Position numbers and translations under genes: made by a program | Origin: Caballeronia sordidicola | GTDB lineage: Bacteria; Pseudomonadota; Gammaproteobacteria; Burkholderiales; Burkholderiaceae | Reading direction: 5' to 3' | DNA: 64,000 nt | Assembly: GCF_000729995.1 (NCBI RefSeq) | Contig: NZ_JNFG01000199.1 | Span: forward strand, 124,001 to 188,000 | Shown here: positions 25,490 through 34,387 of the stretch, one piece after another | Layout: the number at the start of each line of letters is the position of its first letter | How positions within the stretch are numbered: the stretch's first letter is position 1 | The notes under the pieces: model-generated | What the model was told of the DNA's origin: nothing | The model's input: the letters and a program-made list of their open reading frames with translations, nothing else | The model's database searches: none

Positions 25490-27245
25490 CCTGGCCCGCG
25501 ACGATATCCTCCAGTACTACAAACGCGAGCTGTCCTATCTGCGCACGCAAGGCGCCGATTTCGCGCAGCGTTATCCGAAGGTTGCGGCACGGCTGGCGTT
25601 GCATGGCACCGAATCGCTGGATCCTCACACCGAGCGGCTGATCGAAGCCACGGCATTTCTCGCGGCACGTGTCCATCGTGATCTCGATCAGGAATTTCCG
25701 CAGGTTGCTTCGGCCTTGCTGGACAACGTTTGCCCGTCGCTCGTTCAGCCGATGCCGTCGATGACCGTCGCACAGTTCGAACTCGATCCGAGCCAGGGCA
25801 AGGTGACGGCGGGCTTCAAGGTGGCGCGTCATACGGGTTTGCAGGCGCTCACTGAGAGCGGCGACGCCTGCCGGTTCCGCACGGCGTGGGAAACGATGCT
25901 CTGGCCGCTGAGGATCAGCCGGGCCGCGTTCGGCGACGACTCGACCTTACGGCTCACGCTCGAGTGCGAACCGGGCGTCGATTTCTCGGAACTCGAACTG
26001 AAGCAATTGCGCATCCATCTGCACGGCGACTGGATGGTGACAATGCCGCTCTATGAATTGCTCGCGTCGGGTGTGACCGATGTATCGCTGCGGCCGGAGA
26101 GTGGCGGGGGTGTCGTCTTGCCCGCGTCGGCATGGCGTGAAGTGGGTTACGCGGAAGCCGACAGCGTGCTGCCGCAACCACCGCATGCGCAGCCGGCTTA
26201 TGGGCTGATGCAGGAATATTTCGCCTTTCCGCGCAAGTTTCATTTCTTCGATCTGCATCATCTGGCGGGCCGCCTCGGCACTGGCCGCACATGCGAAATC
26301 GTGCTGCATCTGGAGCGGGTGCCGCGCGGACTCGGCATGCTGGGCGCGCAACATTTCAAGCTTGGCTGCACCCCGATCGTGAACCTGTTCTCGCAGACCA
26401 GCGAGCCCATTGCAATCGATCATCGGCAGTACGAATACCGGCTGGTTGCGGACCAGCGGCGCGACGCCATGACCGAAATCCATTCGATTGTGTCCGTGGT
26501 CGCGTCGGACCCGTCGATGGAACGCTCGGCGACCGTGCCGGGGTTTTCCGCGATCGACCATGTAGACGCGAACGGCGCGACCGTCTTCTGGTCGGCGCGC
26601 CGCGAGCATAGTCTGCGCGAGAACGTGCAGGGCACCGACATGTTCCTGAGCTTCGTCGATGCAGGCAACGTCAGCAGCCAGCCGACCGAGCCGGTCGTCT
26701 ACGCGAATGTGATGTGCACCAACCGTCATCTTGCCGAACAGTTGCCGGTCGGCGCACGCATGATGCTGGAAAAGGTCTCGCAGAACGTACGCGTGCGTTG
26801 CCTTTACGAACCGACCCTGCAGCGCAGCCCGCCGCTCGGCAGCGAGACGCTGTGGCGCTTGATCTCCATGTTGACGCTCAACTATCACTCGCTCGTAAGC
26901 GGCGCGACGGGGCACAAGCAACTGCAGGAAATGCTGCGTCTGTTCGCGTCGGAAAGCACGCGTGAGCAGGACCAGATTCACGGCATCAAGAGCATTCAGG
27001 CACGCAACGTGACCGCGCATGTTGGCGCCGATGCGTGGCGCGGATACTGCCGCGGCACAGAAGTCAGCATCGAGTTCGACGCCCATGCGTTCGTTGGTGG
27101 CTCGCCGTTGCTGATGGGCGCGGTGCTCGCGCGCTTTTTCGCGATGTACACATCGGTCAATTCTTTTGTGCGGTTGGTCGTGCGCCGTGGAGACGAGATA
27201 TGGAAGCAATGGGAGCCGATGACCGGTTGCCAGCAGCTGCTCTGA
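25482..27245 (+). CDS. tssF: T6SS baseplate protein TssF
   Basis: A 587-residue baseplate wedge subunit (ImpG/VasA). It begins within the end of tssE, with MADLARDDILQYYKRELSYL followed by FAQRYPKVAARLAL, the hallmark N-terminus of the family. Other blocks are DPHTERLIEATAFLAARVHR, AFPRKFHFFDL and the C-terminal FVGGSPLLMGAVLARFFAMY. TssF forms a complex with TssE, TssG and TssK at the baseplate. The eight-base overlap with tssE and the overlap with tssG indicate coupled translation. Confidence 0.96.
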   Translation: MADLARDDILQYYKRELSYLRTQGADFAQRYPKVAARLALHGTESLDPHTERLIEATAFLAARVHRDLDQEFPQVASALLDNVCPSLVQPMPSMTVAQFELDPSQGKVTAGFKVARHTGLQALTESGDACRFRTAWETMLWPLRISRAAFGDDSTLRLTLECEPGVDFSELELKQLRIHLHGDWMVTMPLYELLASGVTDVSLRPESGGGVVLPASAWREVGYAEADSVLPQPPHAQPAYGLMQEYFAFPRKFHFFDLHHLAGRLGTGRTCEIVLHLERVPRGLGMLGAQHFKLGCTPIVNLFSQTSEPIAIDHRQYEYRLVADQRRDAMTEIHSIVSVVASDPSMERSATVPGFSAIDHVDANGATVFWSARREHSLRENVQGTDMFLSFVDAGNVSSQPTEPVVYANVMCTNRHLAEQLPVGARMMLEKVSQNVRVRCLYEPTLQRSPPLGSETLWRLISMLTLNYHSLVSGATGHKQLQEMLRLFASESTREQDQIHGIKSIQARNVTAHVGADAWRGYCRGTEVSIEFDAHAFVGGSPLLMGAVLARFFAMYTSVNSFVRLVVRRGDEIWKQWEPMTGCQQLL

Positions 27246-28363
27246 TCGCCAGGCTCATTGCGAATCCGCAAGGGTTCGATTTGTTCCAGGCGATCAGTCT
27301 GCTCGAGCGCGCAGTGCCTCACGCGCGTCCGCTTGGGCGCGGCAACGGCGCGGGCGAAGCCGTGCGGCTGAGCGGCTTTGTATCGCTCACCTTCGAGCCA
27401 AGCGATGTCCGCAGCGTGCGGCAAGGCGAGCTGCCCAAGCGTACTGCCGCTCATGAAGCTAACGAGGCTCATGAAGTTCACGCTGCACACCGTCCCGCCT
27501 ATACGCTATCAACACCGGTGCTGACGCTGGCCGGCGCGAACGGCCCGCTGCCCATGCCGTTCACCGAACTCGTGCTGGAAGGCCGTGCACAGCGGGACTC
27601 CGCCACCGCCGACCTGCTCGATATCTTCAATCACCGCTTCCTGTCGTTTCTCTATCGCAGCCGCAAGAAGCACGCGCCGGGTCTTAACTGGCGCTCGCCG
27701 CACTCGTCGGCGCTGGCTGCCTGTCTCGATGCGTTAAGCAACCTTGGGCTGCGCGGAGCGCTGCGAGGCCCGCACGATGAACACCTGTGGCTGCGTCATG
27801 CCGGGCTGCTCAGTGCGGCGCCGCGCTCAATGACGGGCCTGCTCGCCTTGCTCTCCGATCGTCTCGGAATGCCGGTGCGCGGTGTGCAGTTTGTCGGTGG
27901 CTGGCGTGAGATCGACAAGACGGATTCGCTGCGGCTCGCGCGCGTGGGTTCGCGTGCGCCCCGGCTCGGCGGACAGAGCATGCTTGGGCGCCGGGCGTGG
28001 GACCAGGCTGCGGGCATTCGCATCGAGTTCGCTAATCTTTCGCGTGGGCGCTTTGCGGCGTTGCTGCCCGGCGGCCCGGATCATGTGCTGGCGCAGTGGC
28101 TGATTCGCTGCTACGTGCAACAGGATTTCGATGTGGAGTTCGTGCTGAAACTTGCGCCGCAAAAAGTGACCTGCGCGCTCGGTGGCACGAATGCGGCCCG
28201 GCTCGGCTGGACCTCATGGGTAACAGGTGTGCAGAGCAGCGCCGCGCGAGAGACCGATACACCCTATAAAACCGGTATGACCACCGAAGCGCCGGCTCCG
28301 GTTCGGCTTGCGCTGCGCGCGGCCGGCCAACCCGAGCGCCATTACGAAGGATGCAGCGCATGA
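27200..28363 (+). CDS. tssG: T6SS baseplate protein TssG
   Basis: A 387-residue baseplate protein (ImpH/VasB). It starts 46 bp inside the end of tssF (ATG at 27200; a second ATG at 27209 is an alternative). Typical features are FDLFQAISLLERAV, FVSLTFEPSDV, GPLPMPFTELVLE, DIFNHRFLSFLYRS and ENLSRGRFAALLPGG-like FANLSRGRFAALLPGG. The end forms an ATGA overlap with clpV. Confidence 0.95.
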   Translation: MEAMGADDRLPAAALIARLIANPQGFDLFQAISLLERAVPHARPLGRGNGAGEAVRLSGFVSLTFEPSDVRSVRQGELPKRTAAHEANEAHEVHAAHRPAYTLSTPVLTLAGANGPLPMPFTELVLEGRAQRDSATADLLDIFNHRFLSFLYRSRKKHAPGLNWRSPHSSALAACLDALSNLGLRGALRGPHDEHLWLRHAGLLSAAPRSMTGLLALLSDRLGMPVRGVQFVGGWREIDKTDSLRLARVGSRAPRLGGQSMLGRRAWDQAAGIRIEFANLSRGRFAALLPGGPDHVLAQWLIRCYVQQDFDVEFVLKLAPQKVTCALGGTNAARLGWTSWVTGVQSSAARETDTPYKTGMTTEAPAPVRLALRAAGQPERHYEGCSA

Positions 28364-31089
28364 ACATTGATATCCGTACGCTGCTGAGCCGGCTCAACCC
28401 GGAGTGCAAGCACGCGATGGAACAGGCCGCGCAATTGTGCGTGCGGCAGACTCACTACAACGTCGATGTCGAGCATTTGCTGCTGACGTTGTTGGAACTG
28501 GATGCGCCAGATCTGCACGCGATCCTTGCGCATTTCCAGATCAAGCCGGATACGCTGATTGCGCAACTGCAGAAATCGGTCGACCAGTTCAAACGCGGCA
28601 ACGGCCGCACGCCGGCCTTGTCGCCGAATTTCTCGTCGCTCTTCCAGGAAGCGTGGTTGTTGAGTTCGATGCTGCTTGCAGAGCAACAGATCCGCTCCGG
28701 CACGCTGTTGCTGGCACTGCTCGAAGTCGATAGCTTGCGCGGCCTGCTGCTCGATTCGGCGCCGGCGTTGCTGAATATTCCGCGTGCGACTTTGCGCGAA
28801 CTGTTGCCAACGGTGCTGGCCGGTTCGGCGGAAGACGGCGGCGGAGCCGCTGCGCGCAGCGCAGCGGCAACCAGCAAAGCCACGGACGCTGAACAGGCTG
28901 CCTCGCCATCGCAACCTGCGATGCCGTCAATGCCTCGCGGACAGGCAGGAGGAACACAGCGCACCGCGCTTGACCAATACACGGTCGACCTCACCGCTTT
29001 GGCCCGCGAAGGCGCAATCGACCCGATCCGCGGTCGCGATGCCGAGATCCGTCAACTGATCGACGTGTTGCTCCGCCGCCGCCAGAACAATCCGATCCTG
29101 ACCGGCGAAGCGGGTGTCGGCAAGACGGCAGTCGTCGAAGGGTTCGCGCAACGCATCGTGCAGGGCGATGTGCCGCCCGCACTGGTGAACGTGTCGTTGC
29201 GCTCGCTCGATCTCGCGTTGTTGCAGGCGGGCGCGGGCGTGAAGGGTGAATTCGAGAACCGCCTGAAGTCGGTAATTGCGGAAGTGAAGGCGTCGCCGGT
29301 GCCGGTAATCCTGTTCATCGATGAAGCCCATCAGTTGATTGGCGCGGGCGGCAGCGAAGGACAGGGCGATGCGGCCAACCTGCTCAAGCCGGCGCTGGCA
29401 CGCGGCGAACTGCGCACCATCGCTGCGACGACCTGGGCGGAATACAAGAAATACGTTGAACGTGACCCGGCGCTCGCGCGGCGCTTCCAGGTGGTGAAGG
29501 TCGAAGAGCCGACCGAAGCGGTTGCAATCGATATGCTGCGCGGCATGGTGCAAAAGCTCGAGGAACATCACGGCGTTGAAATTCTGGACGACGCGGTACG
29601 CGATGCGGTCAAGCTGTCGCATCGCTACATTTCAGGGCGCCAATTGCCCGACAAGGCCATCAGCGTGCTCGACACCGCCTGCGCGCGAGTTGCTATCGGC
29701 CAGAACGGCGTGCCTGAGGAGATCGAAGCGCTGGGCCGCTTGATCGAGACCAACGAAAACCAGTTGCGCATCCTGCGTCACGAAGCCGCCACCGGCAGCG
29801 ATCACGTTGACTCTATTGCTGCCGTTACGAAGCAACTCGAGGAACACCGCGCACAGCACGCGCGGCTGAGCGACAAGCTCGCCACGGAAAAACATGCGGT
29901 TGGTGAAATCATCGCGTGGCGCAAGAAGATCGGCCTTCATCTGGCGGACGAAGGCAAGGCGGCGGAAGGCGAGGATAGTGAAGACGGCGCCTCGTTGACG
30001 GCGAATCTTGCGCGCCTCGAGAAAGGGCTCGAAGCCGTGCAAAGCGATGAGCCGATGGTGCCGGTCTGCGTCGACTCCAGCACGGTGGCCAAGGTGATTT
30101 CCGGCTGGACCGGGATTCCAGTTGGCCGCATGCTCGCCGACGAACTGCACACCGTGCTGTATCTGCAGGACAAGCTCGCCGAACGTGTGGTCGGCCAGAA
30201 CCAGGCGCTCGATGCCATCGCGCGCCGCGTGCGCACGTTCCGCGCCGATCTCGACGATCCAGGCAAGCCGGTCGGCGTGTTCCTGCTGGTGGGCCCGAGC
30301 GGTGTCGGCAAGACCGAAACGGCATTCGCTCTCGCGGATACGCTGTACGGCGGCGAGCGCAACATGATCACCGTGAACATGTCCGAGTTCCAGGAAGCCC
30401 ATAGCGTGTCCGGCCTGAAGGGCGCGCCGCCGGGTTATGTCGGCTATGGACGCGGCGGTGTGCTGACCGAAGCGGTGCGGCGTCGCCCATACAGCGTCGT
30501 GCTGCTCGATGAAATGGAAAAAGCCCATCCTGATGTGCTCGAACTGTTTTTCCAGGTGTTCGACAAGGGCGTGATGGAAGACGGCGAAGGCGTGCCGATC
30601 GACTTCAAGAACACGCTGATCCTGCTGACATCGAATGCGGCCCAGGACATCATCACCGACGCGTGCCAGGGCGGGCGGCGCCCGGAACCCGAAGCGCTGA
30701 TCGAACGCCTGCGTCCGGCGCTGCTCAAGCAGTTCAGTCCGGCGTTTCTCGGCCGTCTCGTGCTCGTGCCGTACTACCCGCTTGGCGACGCGCAGATCAC
30801 ATCGATCGTCAACCTGAAGCTCACGCGGCTCGCGCAGCGTTTCGAGCGCAATCATCATGCACGCCTGACGTGGGATGAACCGTTGGCCGCGCTGATTACC
30901 GAACGCTGCAAGGAAGTCGATAGCGGCGCGCGCAATGTCGATCACATCCTGACGCAATCGGTATTGCCCGAGCTGGCGCGCCAGGTGCTGGAGCGCATTT
31001 CGATCGCGGAACCGTTCGGCGGCGTACACCTCGCGCTGAACGGTGCGGGCGGCATCGAATTCCGCTTCCAGTCTGTCGAGGAGGCGTAG
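28360..31089 (+). CDS. tssH: T6SS sheath-recycling AAA+ ATPase ClpV (TssH)
   Basis: A 909-residue ClpB-type ATPase that disassembles contracted TssBC sheaths. It has an N-terminal Clp_N repeat domain, then a variable Ala/Ser-rich linker near residues 155-200. The first AAA+ module has Walker A GEAGVGKT at 249-256, and the second has GPSGVGKT at 645-652 with LLDEMEKAHPDVLELFFQVF as its Walker B region. Unlike ClpB, the coiled-coil insert is short, as usual for ClpV. ATGA overlap with tssG and AAGG nine bases upstream support the start. Confidence 0.97.
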   Translation: MNIDIRTLLSRLNPECKHAMEQAAQLCVRQTHYNVDVEHLLLTLLELDAPDLHAILAHFQIKPDTLIAQLQKSVDQFKRGNGRTPALSPNFSSLFQEAWLLSSMLLAEQQIRSGTLLLALLEVDSLRGLLLDSAPALLNIPRATLRELLPTVLAGSAEDGGGAAARSAAATSKATDAEQAASPSQPAMPSMPRGQAGGTQRTALDQYTVDLTALAREGAIDPIRGRDAEIRQLIDVLLRRRQNNPILTGEAGVGKTAVVEGFAQRIVQGDVPPALVNVSLRSLDLALLQAGAGVKGEFENRLKSVIAEVKASPVPVILFIDEAHQLIGAGGSEGQGDAANLLKPALARGELRTIAATTWAEYKKYVERDPALARRFQVVKVEEPTEAVAIDMLRGMVQKLEEHHGVEILDDAVRDAVKLSHRYISGRQLPDKAISVLDTACARVAIGQNGVPEEIEALGRLIETNENQLRILRHEAATGSDHVDSIAAVTKQLEEHRAQHARLSDKLATEKHAVGEIIAWRKKIGLHLADEGKAAEGEDSEDGASLTANLARLEKGLEAVQSDEPMVPVCVDSSTVAKVISGWTGIPVGRMLADELHTVLYLQDKLAERVVGQNQALDAIARRVRTFRADLDDPGKPVGVFLLVGPSGVGKTETAFALADTLYGGERNMITVNMSEFQEAHSVSGLKGAPPGYVGYGRGGVLTEAVRRRPYSVVLLDEMEKAHPDVLELFFQVFDKGVMEDGEGVPIDFKNTLILLTSNAAQDIITDACQGGRRPEPEALIERLRPALLKQFSPAFLGRLVLVPYYPLGDAQITSIVNLKLTRLAQRFERNHHARLTWDEPLAALITERCKEVDSGARNVDHILTQSVLPELARQVLERISIAEPFGGVHLALNGAGGIEFRFQSVEEA

Positions 31090-31093
31090 CAGC

Positions 31094-32986
31094 ATGTCGA
31101 CTGTGCCCAGCCAGGCTGACTGCTTTGTGTCGGTCACGACGCCGTTCGGTGCCGATGCGCTGCTGCTCGACGGGTTCGGCGGTCGCGAGGCGATCTCCGA
31201 GCCATTTCATTTCGACTTGCGGATGCACTCGACGAACAAGGCGCTGGATGCACAGACCATCATCGGCAAGGCCGTCACGGTGACGGTCAAGGATCAGGTC
31301 GGCACGGCGCGTTACTTCAACGGTATCGTGAAGCGCTTCGCGCACACGGGCGCGAATTCGCAGTACGGCTTCTACTCGGCCGAACTGGCGCCGCGCCTGT
31401 GGTTGCTGACGCTCGGCCAGGACCGGATGATCTATCAGAACCAGAGCGCGCTCGATATCGTCAAGGCCGTGCTCGGTACCTTCCAGGTGCCGCTCGAATT
31501 GCGCATCAGCGGCGACTATGCGGTGCGCGAGTACTGTGTGCAGTACGACGAAAGTGCATTTGCCTTCATCTCGCGGCTGATGGAAGAAGAGGGCATCTTC
31601 TACTTCTTCACCTTCGCTAATGGTGCTCACACCATGGTGCTTGCCGACAGCGCATCCGCACATGAAGTCGGTCAGCCCACGCTGTATTTCTCGCCCGACA
31701 GCAGCGTGGCGCCGCGCGCCGAACGGGTCGGTGAATTCGCGATGACGCAGGACATTGTGTCAGGCGTTCACGTGCTTGCCGATTACGACTATCTCACCGC
31801 CGCTAGCTCGACGGCATCGTCGAGCGCGAGCGCGTCCGTGCCCACCGGACGGCGCTTTACGTTTCCCGGCAAGTACGCGACCAGCGCGGAAGGCACGCGT
31901 AAATCCGCGGTCCGGCTCGCCGCGCAAACCGTCCAGCAGCAGACCGGTCGCGGCGCCGGCTATTGCTACGCGCTGACGGCGGGCACGTCCTTCACATTAA
32001 GCGGGCATGTGAACAGCGCGCTGAATGTGTCGTATGTGGTGCGTGCCGTCACGCACACAGCGTCCAACGATACCTACAGCAACGAGTTCCATGTGTTTCC
32101 GGAATCGGTACCGTTTCGCGCGCCGCTCACGACACCGCGTCCGCTGGTCGCCGGCACGCACACGGCGAAAGTGGTCGGTTCATCGGGAGAAGAAATCTGG
32201 ACCGATTCAAACGGCCGCGTGAAGCTGAAGTTCTACTGGGACGGCAGCGCCGGCGCCGATGAAAACAGCTCTTGCTGGGTGCGCGTATCGCAATCATCGG
32301 CGGGTCAGGGATGGGGGCACCTGTTCTTGCCGCGCATGGGGCAGGAAGTGGTGGTGAGCTATGTCGACGGTGACCCCGACCGGCCGCTCGTGACCGGTAG
32401 TGTCTATAACGGCGAGAACGCGACGCCCGTCGCGCTGCCTTCGCTGCAGACGCAAAGCGTGATGCGCTCGCGCTCATCGAAGGGCGGCACCGCCGGCAAC
32501 GAAATCCGTATGGAAGACAAGCTCGATTCCGAAGAGCTTTATTTCCACGCGCAAAAAGACATGAACGTCGCGATCGAGAATGGGCTGACCACTACTCTGA
32601 TCGCCGGCGCCGAATCGCATGTCATCCAGAAGGGCGACCGCACGATCGACGTGCAGACCGGCAAGGAGACGCACACGGTCAAGGGCACCCGCACGCTCGA
32701 TGTGACCGGCGACGAGACGCACACCAATCATGCGGCCTTCACCCAAAACGTCAGCGGCAATTACACGCTGAAGGTCACCGGTAACCTGGTGATCGACGTA
32801 ACGGGGTCGATCAGCATCAAGGCGGGCACGTCGCTGGCGAGCGAGGGCGGCACGACGCACGCGAGCAAGGCGGGCACGACCTTGAGTGGCGAAGGAATGA
32901 CGATTTCACACAAGGCATCGGCGACGCAAACAGTCGACGGTGGCGGCATGCTCGCGCTGAAAGGCGGGCTGGTCAAACTGAATTGA
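31094..32986 (+). CDS. vgrG: T6SS spike protein VgrG (TssI)
   Basis: A 630-residue spike trimer subunit. It has the gp27-like N-terminal part (FGGREAISEPFHFDLRMHST, CVQYDESAFAFISRLMEEEG with the EEGI(F/Y)YFF motif) and the gp5-like OB-fold part (GRVKLKFYWD, CWVRVSQSSAGQGWGHLFLP, VVSYVDGDPDRPLVTGSVYN). The C-terminus is a beta-helix of short repeats ending at GGMLALKGGLVKLN, with no toxin domain. Effectors would therefore travel as separate proteins, for example on the DUF4280 tip. GAGGAGG nine bases before the ATG marks the start. Overlaps the next gene at its stop. Confidence 0.96.
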   Translation: MSTVPSQADCFVSVTTPFGADALLLDGFGGREAISEPFHFDLRMHSTNKALDAQTIIGKAVTVTVKDQVGTARYFNGIVKRFAHTGANSQYGFYSAELAPRLWLLTLGQDRMIYQNQSALDIVKAVLGTFQVPLELRISGDYAVREYCVQYDESAFAFISRLMEEEGIFYFFTFANGAHTMVLADSASAHEVGQPTLYFSPDSSVAPRAERVGEFAMTQDIVSGVHVLADYDYLTAASSTASSSASASVPTGRRFTFPGKYATSAEGTRKSAVRLAAQTVQQQTGRGAGYCYALTAGTSFTLSGHVNSALNVSYVVRAVTHTASNDTYSNEFHVFPESVPFRAPLTTPRPLVAGTHTAKVVGSSGEEIWTDSNGRVKLKFYWDGSAGADENSSCWVRVSQSSAGQGWGHLFLPRMGQEVVVSYVDGDPDRPLVTGSVYNGENATPVALPSLQTQSVMRSRSSKGGTAGNEIRMEDKLDSEELYFHAQKDMNVAIENGLTTTLIAGAESHVIQKGDRTIDVQTGKETHTVKGTRTLDVTGDETHTNHAAFTQNVSGNYTLKVTGNLVIDVTGSISIKAGTSLASEGGTTHASKAGTTLSGEGMTISHKASATQTVDGGGMLALKGGLVKLN

Positions 32987-33723
32987 GGCAAGCGATCGAA
33001 ACTTTCCTGTCACCGCCAGCCGCAACGCCTGACGCTTCGTCCGCGGGTGAAGTCACGCAGATCGTCGAAGAGCGCGATGACGCGGGCCGCCTCGTCGGTC
33101 GCGCGTCGTTGATGGCCGGCGTGCCGCATGGCGAGAGCACGCGCTATGCGCCCGACGGCACCATGCTGCTGCAAGCCAACTATGCGCACGGTGCACTGAA
33201 CGGACCGCTGCGCTCATTCGACGAGCAAGGCGCGCCGCTCCAGCACGCGCATTACCTGAACGGCAAGCCGCATGGCGTGGTGACGGTCTATCAGGACGGT
33301 TGCCTCGCCGCGCGTCAGCACTACGTACAAGGCGTGCTGCACGGCGAGAGCGTGTCGTATGCACCGTCGGGGCTCGTCACGTCACGGATGACCTATGAGG
33401 CAGGCAAGCTCGATCGTGAGGCGCTGTTCATGACCGACGGCGTCGTGGTCCGGCGCACGAACTATCGCCATGGACTGCTTGAAGGGGAAACGCGCGAATA
33501 CGCGCGCGACGGCGCGCTGGTTCAGTCGTCGCCTTACCGCGCGAATCTGCTGCATGGGACCGTGCGCCGCTTCGCGCCCGATGGCAGCGTCTTCGAAGAG
33601 CGCGTCTTCCAGCAGGGCAAGCCGCAGGGCGAATGGCGCAGCGTCGACGCAGCGCCGGCAGCCGGAAGCTCGCCGGGCGCGCCGCGGCTGGTCAAGAATT
33701 TTGAAAAATGGGTGAGGGGCTAG
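32983..33723 (+). CDS. YwqK/MORN-2-repeat protein in the vgrG cargo cassette
   Basis: A 246-residue protein made of about eight MORN-2-type units, with recurring patterns such as GVPHGESTRYAPDGTMLLQA, GALNGPLRSFDEQGAPLQHA and GKPHGVVTVYQDGCLAARQH. The start is TTG at 32983 overlapping the vgrG TGA; the first MORN unit begins near residue 28, and an ATG at 33112 would cut the first repeat. Members annotated as YwqK-type antitoxins are often found beside secreted toxins and in vgrG cassettes. Here it may be an adaptor or immunity-like partner for the spike; no toxin domain is seen. Confidence 0.8.
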   Translation: MRQAIETFLSPPAATPDASSAGEVTQIVEERDDAGRLVGRASLMAGVPHGESTRYAPDGTMLLQANYAHGALNGPLRSFDEQGAPLQHAHYLNGKPHGVVTVYQDGCLAARQHYVQGVLHGESVSYAPSGLVTSRMTYEAGKLDREALFMTDGVVVRRTNYRHGLLEGETREYARDGALVQSSPYRANLLHGTVRRFAPDGSVFEERVFQQGKPQGEWRSVDAAPAAGSSPGAPRLVKNFEKWVRG

Positions 33724-33725
33724 AC

Positions 33726-34112
33726 GTGGGCATTCAGGTCACAGCAGGGACCACGCTGCAATGCAGCTTCGGCGCCGCGCCCGGAACGCTCGGCGTGCTG
33801 CCGCTGAACGCCGTGCTGTCCGGGGCGCCAGCGGCAACCGTGATGGACCACCTGCCGATGGTCAACGTGATGCCCTTCGGCACATGCATGTGCATGGGTA
33901 ATCCGATGGTGGCCGCCGCGACGGCCGCCGCGCTCGGCGTGCTGACGCCCATGCCTTGCCTGCCGGTCACGGCCGCGCCGTGGGTGCCGGGATCTCCGAC
34001 CGTGCTGATCGGCGGACAGCCGGCGCTGCAGAACTCGTCGAAGCTGATGTGCTCGTGGGGCGGCGTGATCCAGATCGTCGCGCCCGCACAGTTCACCACC
34101 ATGGTTCCTTAA
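33726..34112 (+). CDS. DUF4280 PAAR-like spike-tip protein
   Basis: A 128-residue protein with the DUF4280 pattern: AGTTLQCSFGAAPGTLGVLP, ATVMDHLPMVNVMPFGTCMC, MGNPMVAAATAAALGVLTPM, PCLPVTAAPWVPG and SKLMCSWGGVIQIV. The cysteines and the PAAR-like repeat of Gly-Pro turns suit a metal-stabilised cone that caps VgrG. GTG at 33726 has GAGGGG six bases upstream; an ATG at 33708 that overlaps the previous gene is the alternative. It lacks a toxin extension, so it would recruit cargo non-covalently or serve as a bare tip. Confidence 0.88.
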   Translation: MGIQVTAGTTLQCSFGAAPGTLGVLPLNAVLSGAPAATVMDHLPMVNVMPFGTCMCMGNPMVAAATAAALGVLTPMPCLPVTAAPWVPGSPTVLIGGQPALQNSSKLMCSWGGVIQIVAPAQFTTMVP

Positions 34113-34124
34113 GGATAGAACGCG

Positions 34125-34373
34125 ATGCAGCAATACGTTTTTTCGATGACTTCACGGATGGTGACCATCGCCGCGGCCTGCGCGTTGTTGCTCTGTGTCC
34201 TGCTGTTCGTGCTGGGCATCGAGATCGGCGCGCGGTTTAACACGACGCCGTCGGCCGACGCACCCATGACTTCGGCCGCTCACTCGGCGGTATCCACCGA
34301 CAGTGTCCCGCCGCAGCCGGCACAGCAAGGTGCCAATGACCTCGCCGCGGTTCCCGCTTCTTCGACTCTCTAA
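34125..34373 (+). CDS. Small single-pass membrane protein in the T6SS operon
   Basis: An 82-residue protein with one strong transmembrane helix at about residues 12-34 (VTIAAACALLLCVLLFVLGI) and a periplasmic tail rich in Ser, Ala, Thr and Pro. AAGGA eight bases upstream supports the start. It lies 12 bp after the DUF4280 gene and 14 bp before the binding-protein gene. Possible roles are an immunity-like membrane protein or an accessory part of the following transport module; nothing in the sequence decides this. Confidence 0.7.
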   Translation: MQQYVFSMTSRMVTIAAACALLLCVLLFVLGIEIGARFNTTPSADAPMTSAAHSAVSTDSVPPQPAQQGANDLAAVPASSTL

Positions 34374-34387
34374 GACTGGTGCTTTTC

